A stretch of 13,436 nt of DNA from an uncultured Acidobacteriota bacterium (GTDB taxonomy: Bacteria; Acidobacteriota; Terriglobia; Terriglobales; CAINCZ01), in contig CAINCZ010000024.1 of assembly GCA_903847195.1 (NCBI GenBank), positions 1 through 13,436 of the forward strand. Direction: 5' to 3'. The notes beneath the pieces are model-generated. The model was not told where the DNA came from. It saw only the letters and a program-made list of their open reading frames with translations, and made no database searches. Of this stretch, positions 6,505 to 13,436 are shown in pieces. Made by a program: the position numbers and the translations under genes. The stretch's first letter is position 1; each line of letters opens with the position of its first letter.

Positions 6505-9500
6505 ATGAGACTGGTGAAGGTTTTGGGATTAACCGGGTTGGCGCTGCTGGCCTTCCTACTGTCGTCATGTGGCGGAGGCAGCACGGGTTCGTCGGCGAAC
6601 AACCTGCCGAACGCGCCGGTGGCGGCATTCACGTTCTCACCAGCTTCGCCAGCCGTGAACCAGACGGTGCAGTTCACGGATGCCTCCACCGGCGGGGCGA
6701 CTGGCTGGTCGTGGGGCTTCGGCGACAACGCGACGAGTTACCAGCAGAACCCGACCCACACCTACACGGCGAGTGGGACCTTCACGGTGAGCCTAACGGC
6801 AACCAACAGCGGCGGCTCGCGCACCGCCACGCAGAGCGTGACGGTTTCACCGGCGCAGGTGCAAGGCACGTTTCAAGGCACGGTTGTGCTGGGAGCGCCC
6901 ACGGCGAACACGATCAGGCTCAGCATCTTCTCGGCAACCCAGAGCGGTACCGTGTCAATACAGTACGGCACCGCGCCTGGCGCCTACAGCGCGCAGACGT
7001 CCGCCTCGGCGCTGGTGGCCGGCACGCCGCTGGTGCTGACCCTGAATAGCCTTGCGGCAAACACGCCGTACTATTACCGGCTTTCCTACCAGGGAGCCAA
7101 TAATCTCACGGCCCTCACCGGCGAATACCGCTTCCACACGGCGCGGCCATCGGGAAGTACGTTCACGTTCACGATTCAGGCGGACTTGCACCTGGATGAG
7201 AACTCCAGCCTCGCGCAGTATCAGAAGACGCTGGCCAACGTGGCGGCCGACGCGCCGGACTTTCATATCGATCTTGGCGACACCTTCATGTGCGAGAAGA
7301 CCTCGACGCCGCTGGTGGCAAACACGCAGCCGTGCGCGGACGTGCCGACGGTCGACGCGCGCTACCAGTATGAGCGCGGCAACTTCGGCCTGATCTCGCC
7401 GTCCGTGCCGCTCTTCCTGGTCAACGGTAATCACGAAGGCGAGGCCGGATGGCTGGCCAACGGCACGGCCAACAACCTCGCCGTGTGGACGACCGATGCG
7501 CGTCATGCGTGGTACCTCAATCCTCCGCCCGACAGCTTCTACAGCGGCGACTCCGTTACGGAGGCTTTCGTGGGCCAGCGCGCCTCCTGGTATTCGTGGC
7601 AGTGGGGCGACGCACTGTTCGTTGTGCTTGATCCTTACTGGAACACCACCGTCAAGAATCTGGACGGCTGGACCCTGTCACTAGGCCAGCGCCAATACCA
7701 GTGGCTGCAGAGCACGCTCTCGACGAGCACGGCGCGTTACAAGTTCATCTTGATTCACAGTCTGGTGGGTGGACTCGACGGCCAGTACCGCGGCGGAATC
7801 GAGGCGGCACCATATTTTGAGTGGGGCGGCAAGAACCTCGACGGCACGGACGGATTTGCGGCACATCGGTCCGGTTGGGCCATGCCGATCCACCAACTGC
7901 TGTTGCAGAACAAGGTAACTGCGGTCTTCCACGGGCACGACCACCTGTACGCCAAACAAATGCTGGACGGCCTCATCTACCAGGAAGTTCCCCAGCCGAG
8001 CGCACTGAACAACTCCAGCGGAGCCAGCCTGGCATCCCAGTACCACTATGCAGCGGGCACCATCCTCAGCAGTTCGGGGCACATGCGGGTCACCGTATCG
8101 CCGGCAAATGTGCAGATGCAGTACGTCCGCGCGTGGCTACCGGCCGACGAGACGGCAACGCGCAAGAACGGCGAGATCGCCGACGCGTGGACGGCGGTCA
8201 GTTCCGTAGCGCTGCCCGGCGCCTCGTTCACCTACTCGACCGTCGCTCCCGTGGCGGGCCAGAGCGTGCAGTTTGCCGACAGCAGCAGCAACTCACCGAC
8301 CTCCTGGTCGTGGGACTTTGGAGATGGATCGACCGGCAACTCGCAGAACCCGGCGCACGCCTTCGCCACGGCGGGCACCTTTACCGTGCAACTCACGGCG
8401 ACTAACGCCGCCGGGTCCAGCAGCAGCAGTCGCAGCCTTGCCGTGGCCGCCGGAACCTCGGGCTTCGGCGGAAATGTCGTCCTGGGGTCGCCTACCGCCA
8501 ACTCGATCAAAGCGAACATTTACTCGCCTTATCAGGGCGGCACGGTCTTCATCGCCTACGGCGGTTCGTCCGGCACTTATGACAGGCAGACATCGCCCGT
8601 AAGCCTGACGGCGGCGACGCCGCTCGAGCTCTCACTCGATAGCCTGACCGGCAACAACCAATACTTCTATCGCCTTTACTACCGGACGGGCAGCGGAAGC
8701 ACTTACGCGGCGGGTCCTGAGTACAGCTTCCGCACGGCCCGTACTGCCGGGAACACTTTTGTCTTCGCAGTGCAGGGAGATTCGCATCCCGAACGTGCCA
8801 ACACGCAGTTTGACTCCACTCTCTACACCAGAACGCTTACCGCTGTGGCGGCTGACCGGCCCGACTTCTACCTGACCATTGGTGATGACTTCAGTGTAGA
8901 TACGCTCGACCCAACCACGATCAACGCCGCACAGGTCACGGCGCGCTACACCTTGCAGCGTCCTTATCTCGGGATCGTCGGCGCGTCGGCGCCGGTGTTT
9001 CTCACCAACGGCAACCACGAGCAGGCGGCACGCTACCTGCTCGACGGCACCGCCAACAATGTTGCGGTGTGGGCGCAGAATGCGCGCAACTCGCTCTATT
9101 CGCAGCCCGCGCCCGGCTCCTTCTATACGGGCAATACCGAGAGCGTGCCCAACATCGGCCTGTTGCGCAACTACTTTGCCTGGACCTGGGGCGACGCGCT
9201 GTTCGTCGTCATTGATCCCTATTGGGAGTCGCCGGTCTGTGTTGATGAGCCCTTCGGTGGCGGGACGAAGCGGTCCAATCTGTGGGATGTGACCCACGGC
9301 GACGCGCAGTTCCAGTGGCTGAAAACAACGCTTGAGAACAGCACAGCAAAATACAAGCTCGTCTTCGCCCATCACGTGCTGGGAACACAGCGCGGCGGCA
9401 TTGAAGTGGCTGGTCAATACGAATGGGGCGGGCAGAACGGCAATGGCACCTGGGGATTCGCCGCCAATCGGCCCACTTGGAGCTTGCCGATTCAACAGTT

Positions 9501-9792
9501 GATGGCGGCCAACAAGGTGACCATCTTCTTTCAGGGGCACGACCATATCTGGGTGCGCCAGCAGCAGGATGGCGTTACCTACCAGACCCTCTCCGAGCCG
9601 GCCGATCCGAATTATTCGCTTTTCAACTCCGACGCATACCTGACGGGAGACAAGTTCCCGAACACCGGCTACACGCGCGTCACGGTAGCGCCAACGGGAG
9701 TGAAGGTGGAATATGTGCGCACCTATCTGCCCGCCGACGAGTCGCCGACCCAGGTCAGCGGCTCGGTGGCGTTCAGCTACACGGTTCCTTAG
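6505..9792 (+). CDS. lipoprotein with two tandem PKD-Fn3-metallophosphoesterase units
   Basis: A 1095-residue surface or periplasmic phosphoesterase; its substrate is unknown. ATG 6505 is chosen because a compact lipoprotein signal follows at once (lipobox LSSC, Cys22, then GGGS); a GTG at 6469 would add 12 residues. Each half has the same order. Unit 1: PKD about 38-116 with WSWGFGD and HTYTASGTFTV; Fn3-like purple-acid-phosphatase N-domain about 120-214; metallophosphoesterase about 220-548. Unit 2: PKD about 572-648, Fn3-like about 655-745, phosphoesterase about 751-1079. Metal-ligand motifs are intact in both: D227xH229, GD259, GNH310, H418, HGHDH 476-480 in unit 1; D759xH761, GD794, GNH838, H956, GHDH 1011-1014 in unit 2. 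Both halves are therefore probably active and arose by internal duplication. PKD domains suggest binding to polysaccharide or protein outside the cell. The palindromic operator lies about 80 bases upstream. Confidence 0.9.
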   Translation: MRLVKVLGLTGLALLAFLLSSCGGGSTGSSANNLPNAPVAAFTFSPASPAVNQTVQFTDASTGGATGWSWGFGDNATSYQQNPTHTYTASGTFTVSLTATNSGGSRTATQSVTVSPAQVQGTFQGTVVLGAPTANTIRLSIFSATQSGTVSIQYGTAPGAYSAQTSASALVAGTPLVLTLNSLAANTPYYYRLSYQGANNLTALTGEYRFHTARPSGSTFTFTIQADLHLDENSSLAQYQKTLANVAADAPDFHIDLGDTFMCEKTSTPLVANTQPCADVPTVDARYQYERGNFGLISPSVPLFLVNGNHEGEAGWLANGTANNLAVWTTDARHAWYLNPPPDSFYSGDSVTEAFVGQRASWYSWQWGDALFVVLDPYWNTTVKNLDGWTLSLGQRQYQWLQSTLSTSTARYKFILIHSLVGGLDGQYRGGIEAAPYFEWGGKNLDGTDGFAAHRSGWAMPIHQLLLQNKVTAVFHGHDHLYAKQMLDGLIYQEVPQPSALNNSSGASLASQYHYAAGTILSSSGHMRVTVSPANVQMQYVRAWLPADETATRKNGEIADAWTAVSSVALPGASFTYSTVAPVAGQSVQFADSSSNSPTSWSWDFGDGSTGNSQNPAHAFATAGTFTVQLTATNAAGSSSSSRSLAVAAGTSGFGGNVVLGSPTANSIKANIYSPYQGGTVFIAYGGSSGTYDRQTSPVSLTAATPLELSLDSLTGNNQYFYRLYYRTGSGSTYAAGPEYSFRTARTAGNTFVFAVQGDSHPERANTQFDSTLYTRTLTAVAADRPDFYLTIGDDFSVDTLDPTTINAAQVTARYTLQRPYLGIVGASAPVFLTNGNHEQAARYLLDGTANNVAVWAQNARNSLYSQPAPGSFYTGNTESVPNIGLLRNYFAWTWGDALFVVIDPYWESPVCVDEPFGGGTKRSNLWDVTHGDAQFQWLKTTLENSTAKYKLVFAHHVLGTQRGGIEVAGQYEWGGQNGNGTWGFAANRPTWSLPIQQLMAANKVTIFFQGHDHIWVRQQQDGVTYQTLSEPADPNYSLFNSDAYLTGDKFPNTGYTRVTVAPTGVKVEYVRTYLPADESPTQVSGSVAFSYTVP

Positions 9793-9812
9793 TAACCGAA
9801 GCTCATGAGCGA

Positions 9813-9829
9813 ATTACAGAAATGTAATG
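9813..9829. promoter_or_regulatory. second copy of the palindromic operator
   Basis: ATTACAGAAATGTAATG is base-for-base the same as the site at 6409-6425. It stands 20 bases after the phosphoesterase stop and about 100 bases before the next lipoprotein gene, in a 137-base gap. TATTGA (9864-9869) lies about 43 bases from its centre, almost the same distance as TATCTT from the first copy, which supports two promoters of the same design. A 10-base palindrome, GCTCATGAGC, directly precedes it (9801-9810). Confidence 0.72.
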
Positions 9830-9929
9830 GCCTGGCGGGACGCACCGTAATGGTCACGATGCATATTGAGAGCGCCGGATGACTGCGCCGGCGGAAGTGA
9901 ATGGCGCGGAGTCACCCCAGAGAGGCCTT

Positions 9930-11531
9930 ATGCCCAATCGCAAACTTCTCATCCCCTTTCTACTCCTCTTATTGCTGCTGGCGGCCTGCGGCGGCGGCAG
10001 TACCACGAACTCGGCCCCCGCTGCGCAAGCGGCGACGGTCGTAAAGACCTCGTTTTCAATATCGGCCAGCCCGACCGCGAGCCGGATCGTGCAGTTCACC
10101 GACACCACGACCGGCAGCCCATCCTCGTGGCTCTGGACCTTCGGAGACGGTCGGACGAGCACTCTACAGAATCCAAGCCACATCTATCCGCGGTCCGGAA
10201 CCTATACCGTGACGCTCACGGCTACTGGAACCAACGGCGCCGACACCACGAGCGGGCTATTGACCGTCAGCGCAGAATCCACTGGTTCCGGCTACAACAT
10301 GACCCTTACTCTGTCCGATCAGGCGCAGGCCACCACGCTCGCCTTCGACGGACTCGCCATGATCACCGGCAACCTGTACGCGCAGTCGTTCTTTCCGCCG
10401 GGCAAGGTGGCCGACTACACGGGCTTCCAGTACCTGCGCGATACCGACCCGGACAACATGGGCCACAACACCGATTTCCTGACGCGGGTCGCTTACAACG
10501 TCATTTACATTCTCACCGACGCCCAGATGACCCAGTTGGCCAACCTTGCCGTTGCGCAGCAGAGCCAGGTGGATCAATACGGTTACCAGCGCTTCATCCT
10601 GATGCAAGCTTTTCGCCGCACGATGGCGGGCGACATTCCCACGGGATCGGCCGGTCTGAACCTCAATGCGGTGAAGAAAGCCTCGCGCAACCTCTACGCT
10701 ATCGACGGTCAGATCAGTTTCGACCGCGCGCTGCTCTACGCGGGAATTCTCAACACCATGACCCCGGCGCAGCTGGCTTATCTGGATGCGATGAAGGGGA
10801 AAGGCTATAACGAATGGCCGGCCATCACCGACGGCCAGGTCGCGGCCAAGATGAGCAGCCTGCCGCACGGCTCGGCCACCCTCGTGATGACCTACGCGAG
10901 CGACATCTTCAGCTGGTATGCCGGTTCCGTGTACTCAGATGTGTATTTCTGCCCGGAACGCCACGGAACCTACTACGGAGGCTTTTATATAAAGGATGCT
11001 CCGGCGGTGGGCCAGCCTTCCTACACCATCAGCGAAGCACTGACCAATACCGCCGGCAGCGCCCTGATTGACCCGACGCAGGGCTACGTCACGCAGGCGC
11101 AAGCCACCCTGATGTCCAGCCTGGTGGATTTGCAGCGGAGCAATCTCTATGCCGGCGACAACAACATCGTCGCCGTCCGCTCGCAGGTTGCCACGCTGCT
11201 GCGCAGCCTGAAGACATCTTCTGCCGCCAGCGCAAGCGTCAACTCGCAGGTGCTCACGCTATCCTCCACCTACGGCGATCTGGACGGCGAAGACAACTAC
11301 TATTACGCCACCATCTTCGCCCGGATTTCCGCCGCCATGACCGCGGCTCAGTTGACGAAACTCGCCGAGCTTCGACATTCGATCCTGTCGGGGACCTACA
11401 GCGGCGGCACTCCGTTTGACTTCACCGTCGCCACGAAGCCGTACCTGTATGCTGAGGCAATCACCGACCTCTCGATACTTGCGTCCTACATCGCAAACAC
11501 CGACTATTTGTTCTTTGAGCCGACCAGCTAA
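9930..11531 (+). CDS. PKD lipoprotein with four-LTxxQ helical domain
   Basis: A 533-residue exported lipoprotein with no function I can name. ATG 9930 is preferred: AGAGG lies four bases upstream and a clean lipoprotein signal follows (L-rich core, LAAC, Cys20, then GGGS). ATG 9879 would add 17 polar residues. A PKD domain spans about 40-117. The rest is a predicted helical domain shared with the next gene. It contains four LTxxQ-like helix starts: LTDAQ (195-199), MTPAQ (277-281), VTQAQ (387-391) and MTAAQ (470-474), reminiscent of CpxP/Spy/ZraP/CnrX proteins, which however have one or two per chain. Other conserved blocks are FFPPGKVADYTGFQY, GHNTDFLT, VMTYASDIFSW, YFCPERHG (339-346) and YGDLDGE. 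The clustered Cys, Glu, Arg and His in YFCPERHG could bind metal or heme; this is inference. It has its own operator upstream and is followed 15 bases later by its paralogue. Confidence 0.82.
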   Translation: MPNRKLLIPFLLLLLLLAACGGGSTTNSAPAAQAATVVKTSFSISASPTASRIVQFTDTTTGSPSSWLWTFGDGRTSTLQNPSHIYPRSGTYTVTLTATGTNGADTTSGLLTVSAESTGSGYNMTLTLSDQAQATTLAFDGLAMITGNLYAQSFFPPGKVADYTGFQYLRDTDPDNMGHNTDFLTRVAYNVIYILTDAQMTQLANLAVAQQSQVDQYGYQRFILMQAFRRTMAGDIPTGSAGLNLNAVKKASRNLYAIDGQISFDRALLYAGILNTMTPAQLAYLDAMKGKGYNEWPAITDGQVAAKMSSLPHGSATLVMTYASDIFSWYAGSVYSDVYFCPERHGTYYGGFYIKDAPAVGQPSYTISEALTNTAGSALIDPTQGYVTQAQATLMSSLVDLQRSNLYAGDNNIVAVRSQVATLLRSLKTSSAASASVNSQVLTLSSTYGDLDGEDNYYYATIFARISAAMTAAQLTKLAELRHSILSGTYSGGTPFDFTVATKPYLYAEAITDLSILASYIANTDYLFFEPTS

Positions 11532-11546
11532 GAGGAGCCGAATTCC

Positions 11547-12989
11547 ATGCGAACGATTTTGAAGATCTGGATTGGCGCAACGCTGCTGGCCGCGACGGCA
11601 GTGGCGCAACAGAGCGCTCCGCAGAACCGCGAGGGCGCCAGACGCGAGCCTCCGCCGCAGGCATACGCCGACTGCAAGGGCAAGCAGGCGGGCGACACGG
11701 TGCAGCACCAAACGCCGGAAGGCAATTTGCCCGCCGTCTGCGAGCAGTCGCCGCAAGGGTTGGTGGCAAGGCCAAAACGGTCGTCAGATGTGCCTCGGCC
11801 CGAGCGGACAAACCCCTCACCGCGGCCGAGCGCTGCCGGCGGGGGTCACTATTCGATCGAGCAGGCCACCTCGGACCGGGCGCAACTGCATACGATCGCA
11901 TTTAGTGGCCTCGCCTTCCTCACCGGCGATTTCGCGCACGACACGTTTCTTCCTCCCGGCAAGGTCTCCGACTACTTCGGATTCCAATACATGCGCGATA
12001 TTGATGCCAACGGCGGCGGGCATAACACGTCGTTTCTGACGAAGATCGCGTTGAACGTTATTGCCATTCTGGACGCTAACCAGCGCGCCCAACTCGAATT
12101 CCTGGCGCGTGTGCAGCAAACTGACATTCGTCAGTTTGCCGTAAAGCGTTTTCCGCTGATGGCGGCGTTTCGCCGGAATCTAGCGGGCAATCTGCCGGCG
12201 GCCTCCCAGGGACTGTCGCGCGAGGCCGTCGTGCGCTCCTCCGCCGAACTCTATGAACTCGACGGGCGATTGGCATACCAGCGTGCGCAGATGATGGCGA
12301 AAGTAATACGCAGCCTGAGCCCCGCGCAACGTGCCGCGCTGGCCACGATGCAGTTCGGAGATTCGCGCACCTGGCCGGAGGTGCAGGAGCGCGGCCGCAG
12401 CGGCCTGCCGCACGAGGTGGATGTAGCGGTCATGACCTACGCCAGCGAGCTGTTTTCGTGGATGTCCGGTTCGCTCGACGCCGACACCTACTTCTGCCCC
12501 GAACGCCACGGCATGTACTTCGGCGGCTTCGGTCTCAAGACCGCCCCGGCCATGGGGAAGCAGAACTACTCAATCAGCACCGCGCTGACCGGCAACTCGG
12601 GCGAGATATTCCTCGCACTGCTGACCGAGGCCCAGCGGCAGCGATTACTCGATGTGCTCGAACTCCAGCGCCCCGCCGTGCGTGAAATCGTCACGACCCG
12701 CCGCGCCATCGCCGGCGAGCTACGCCGCCTGCTAGCGGGGCAGAGCGCAGACGAGAGCAAGGTCATCGCATGGTCGCGGTACTATGGCGAACTCGACGGC
12801 GAACTTTCCTACCTTTACGCCAACGCATTTGCCGCAATCGGCAAGACCCTATCGCCGGAGCAGCGGTCGAAGATGGCGAGCATGAGGGTGGAGAGCGCGT
12901 CCGACCCCAAGGGGCCGTTCCTATATTCGACGGCGACGCCAATGCCTGTGCTACCCAATACAGACCGGTTGTTCAACAGCGTGCGATAA
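11547..12989 (+). CDS. secreted four-LTxxQ helical protein, paralogue of the preceding lipoprotein
   Basis: A 480-residue exported protein of unknown function, co-transcribed with the previous gene (15-base gap; AAGAGGAG at 11530-11537, nine bases before ATG). Residues 1-20 are a Sec signal peptide with cleavage near AVA/QQ, and there is no lipobox, so it should be soluble in the periplasm or released. In place of a PKD domain it has a short segment with two cysteines, YADCKGKQAGDT to LPAVCEQ (C43, C65), then a Pro-rich linker. The helical domain (about 103-480) matches its neighbour block by block: FLPPGKVSDYFGFQYMRD, GHNTSFLT, MTYASELFSW, YFCPERHG (315-322) and YGELDGE. LTxxQ-like starts are at LDANQ (175-179), LSPAQ (257-261), LTEAQ (359-363) and LSPEQ (435-439). 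It may act as a soluble partner of the lipoprotein. Relation to CpxP/Spy-type chaperones or metal sensors is a motif-level inference only. Confidence 0.8.
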   Translation: MRTILKIWIGATLLAATAVAQQSAPQNREGARREPPPQAYADCKGKQAGDTVQHQTPEGNLPAVCEQSPQGLVARPKRSSDVPRPERTNPSPRPSAAGGGHYSIEQATSDRAQLHTIAFSGLAFLTGDFAHDTFLPPGKVSDYFGFQYMRDIDANGGGHNTSFLTKIALNVIAILDANQRAQLEFLARVQQTDIRQFAVKRFPLMAAFRRNLAGNLPAASQGLSREAVVRSSAELYELDGRLAYQRAQMMAKVIRSLSPAQRAALATMQFGDSRTWPEVQERGRSGLPHEVDVAVMTYASELFSWMSGSLDADTYFCPERHGMYFGGFGLKTAPAMGKQNYSISTALTGNSGEIFLALLTEAQRQRLLDVLELQRPAVREIVTTRRAIAGELRRLLAGQSADESKVIAWSRYYGELDGELSYLYANAFAAIGKTLSPEQRSKMASMRVESASDPKGPFLYSTATPMPVLPNTDRLFNSVR

Positions 12990-13209
12990 AAACCAAATTC
13001 CGCACCCGCTCATTTGCCTTGCAGTACCTGCCAGATTATCAGCGAACGGCCAGCTACTCTCCGTGTGGTATGAACCCACTCGCCGGGTAGAAGTGCCGCC
13101 CGCCTCGCGGGCCGGCTTGATCGCAGCGGGGTAAACTGTATGCGCCGACGGGCGGGTGCGGGCTGAGAGCGTAAGAATCAACGTCAAAGCCAAAGGCAAT
13201 GGAAAAGGC
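12990..13209. other. intergenic stretch, one tight hairpin, no gene
   Basis: No frame with recognisable content. GCCCGC (13098-13103) and GCGGGC (13107-13112) form a 6-bp stem with a 3-base loop about 110 bases after the end of the plus-strand operon. It lacks a T-run, so it is only a weak terminator candidate. Confidence 0.4.
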
Positions 13210-13247
13210 AAAAACCCCACTCAAGCCGAAATCGGGCTTGAGTGGGG
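13210..13247 (-). terminator. intrinsic terminator for the minus-strand gene at the right edge
   Basis: CCCCACTCAAGCC (13215-13227) pairs with GGCTTGAGTGGGG (13235-13247), a 13-bp perfect stem with a 7-base loop. On the minus strand the stem is followed at once by five T (complement of 13210-13214), the standard rho-independent form. It lies 56 bases after the stop at 13304. In the plus direction the T-run is poor, though the stem could also slow transcripts leaving the operon that ends at 12989. Confidence 0.85.
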
Positions 13248-13303
13248 CACCTTTCAGCGCTGTGTTTTTCACTCTTCCGCGACGGCCCGGATGGTCGTCC
13301 CGT

Positions 13304-13436
13304 CTAGACCTTGGGGAAGAAGGTTTCGACGTAGTCCTTGGGCTTGGCACCCATATTGGCCGGGACGATGAAGAAGGCCGGTTCGGTGCTGCCGGGCAGG
13401 CGGATGGCGCCCTTCTCGGCGAGCTTCTTCAACTCG
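13304..13436 (-). CDS. C-terminal end of an unidentified protein (cut by the window edge)
   Basis: The minus-strand frame is open from the window edge to TAG (13304-13306), giving the last 43 residues, which begin ELKKLAEKGAIRLPG and end ETFFPKV. I do not recognise the family. The LxKLAExGxIRLP pattern is vaguely like the C-termini of small antitoxins, but the following AFFIVPANMGAKP does not fit well. Support for a real gene is the intrinsic terminator placed 56 bases beyond the stop on the same strand and the lack of a competing plus-strand frame. Confidence 0.55.
   Translation of the reverse strand, partial: ELKKLAEKGAIRLPGSTEPAFFIVPANMGAKPKDYVETFFPKV

Noticed and set aside
8632..9546. 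Minus-strand open frame of 304 codons inside the phosphoesterase gene
   Set aside because: It lies wholly within a gene whose two halves align in domain order and motifs; no family features on the opposite strand.
13098..13112. GC hairpin as the terminator of the right-hand operon
   Set aside because: The stem is only six pairs and no T-run follows, so I list it only as part of the intergenic stretch.
1..13436. CRISPR array, tRNA, rRNA or prophage genes
   Set aside because: No regularly spaced direct repeats, no tRNA-like cloverleaf ends and no phage structural or integrase motifs were seen on either strand.

Overview
The window is GC-rich chromosomal DNA with no RNA genes or CRISPR. The mix of genes (secreted PKD-domain proteins, purple-acid-phosphatase-like enzymes, an IS701-type element, a CusR/CusS-like two-component pair) suggests an Acidobacteriota soil bacterium of the Solibacter/Bryobacter kind. 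That assignment is inference from style of gene content, not from a marker gene.

Left part (1-4242): an IS701-family insertion sequence (70-1586) has 17-bp terminal inverted repeats and a CTAG target duplication. Its transposase seems to be shifted out of frame near the C-terminus. Next come a secreted alpha/beta-hydrolase (1721-2602), a terminator-like hairpin, about 300 bases with no convincing gene, and a secreted beta-rich protein (3083-3991) whose C-terminus resembles DUF4114-type domains. Just behind it sits a 106-bp MITE-like repeat (4003-4108) with 11-bp inverted ends and an ATT duplication.

Centre and right (4243-12989): this is the most interesting part. A minus-strand operon encodes an OmpR-family response regulator and a CusS-like sensor kinase, overlapping by ATGA. 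Divergent from it are three exported proteins on the plus strand. The first is a 1095-residue lipoprotein built as two tandem copies of PKD + Fn3-like domain + metallophosphoesterase. The second is a PKD lipoprotein with a long helical domain. The third is a secreted paralogue of that helical domain. The helical domain has four LTxxQ-type helix starts per chain, the signature seen in CpxP/Spy/ZraP/CnrX-type periplasmic stress and metal proteins, plus a shared YFCPERHG motif. I know of no described family with this architecture.

The same 17-base palindromic site, ATTACAGAAATGTAATG, occurs in the divergent regulator/phosphoesterase promoter (6409-6425) and again ahead of the second lipoprotein (9813-9829). 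It has the ATTACA-n4-TGTAAT layout I recall for HprR/CusR boxes. The simplest reading is a local regulon: the two-component system senses an envelope signal (possibly metal or oxidant, unproven) and switches on a set of surface phosphoesterase and LTxxQ-type proteins.

Right edge: about 310 bases without a gene, then a minus-strand terminator serving the truncated 3' end of a gene that runs out of the window.
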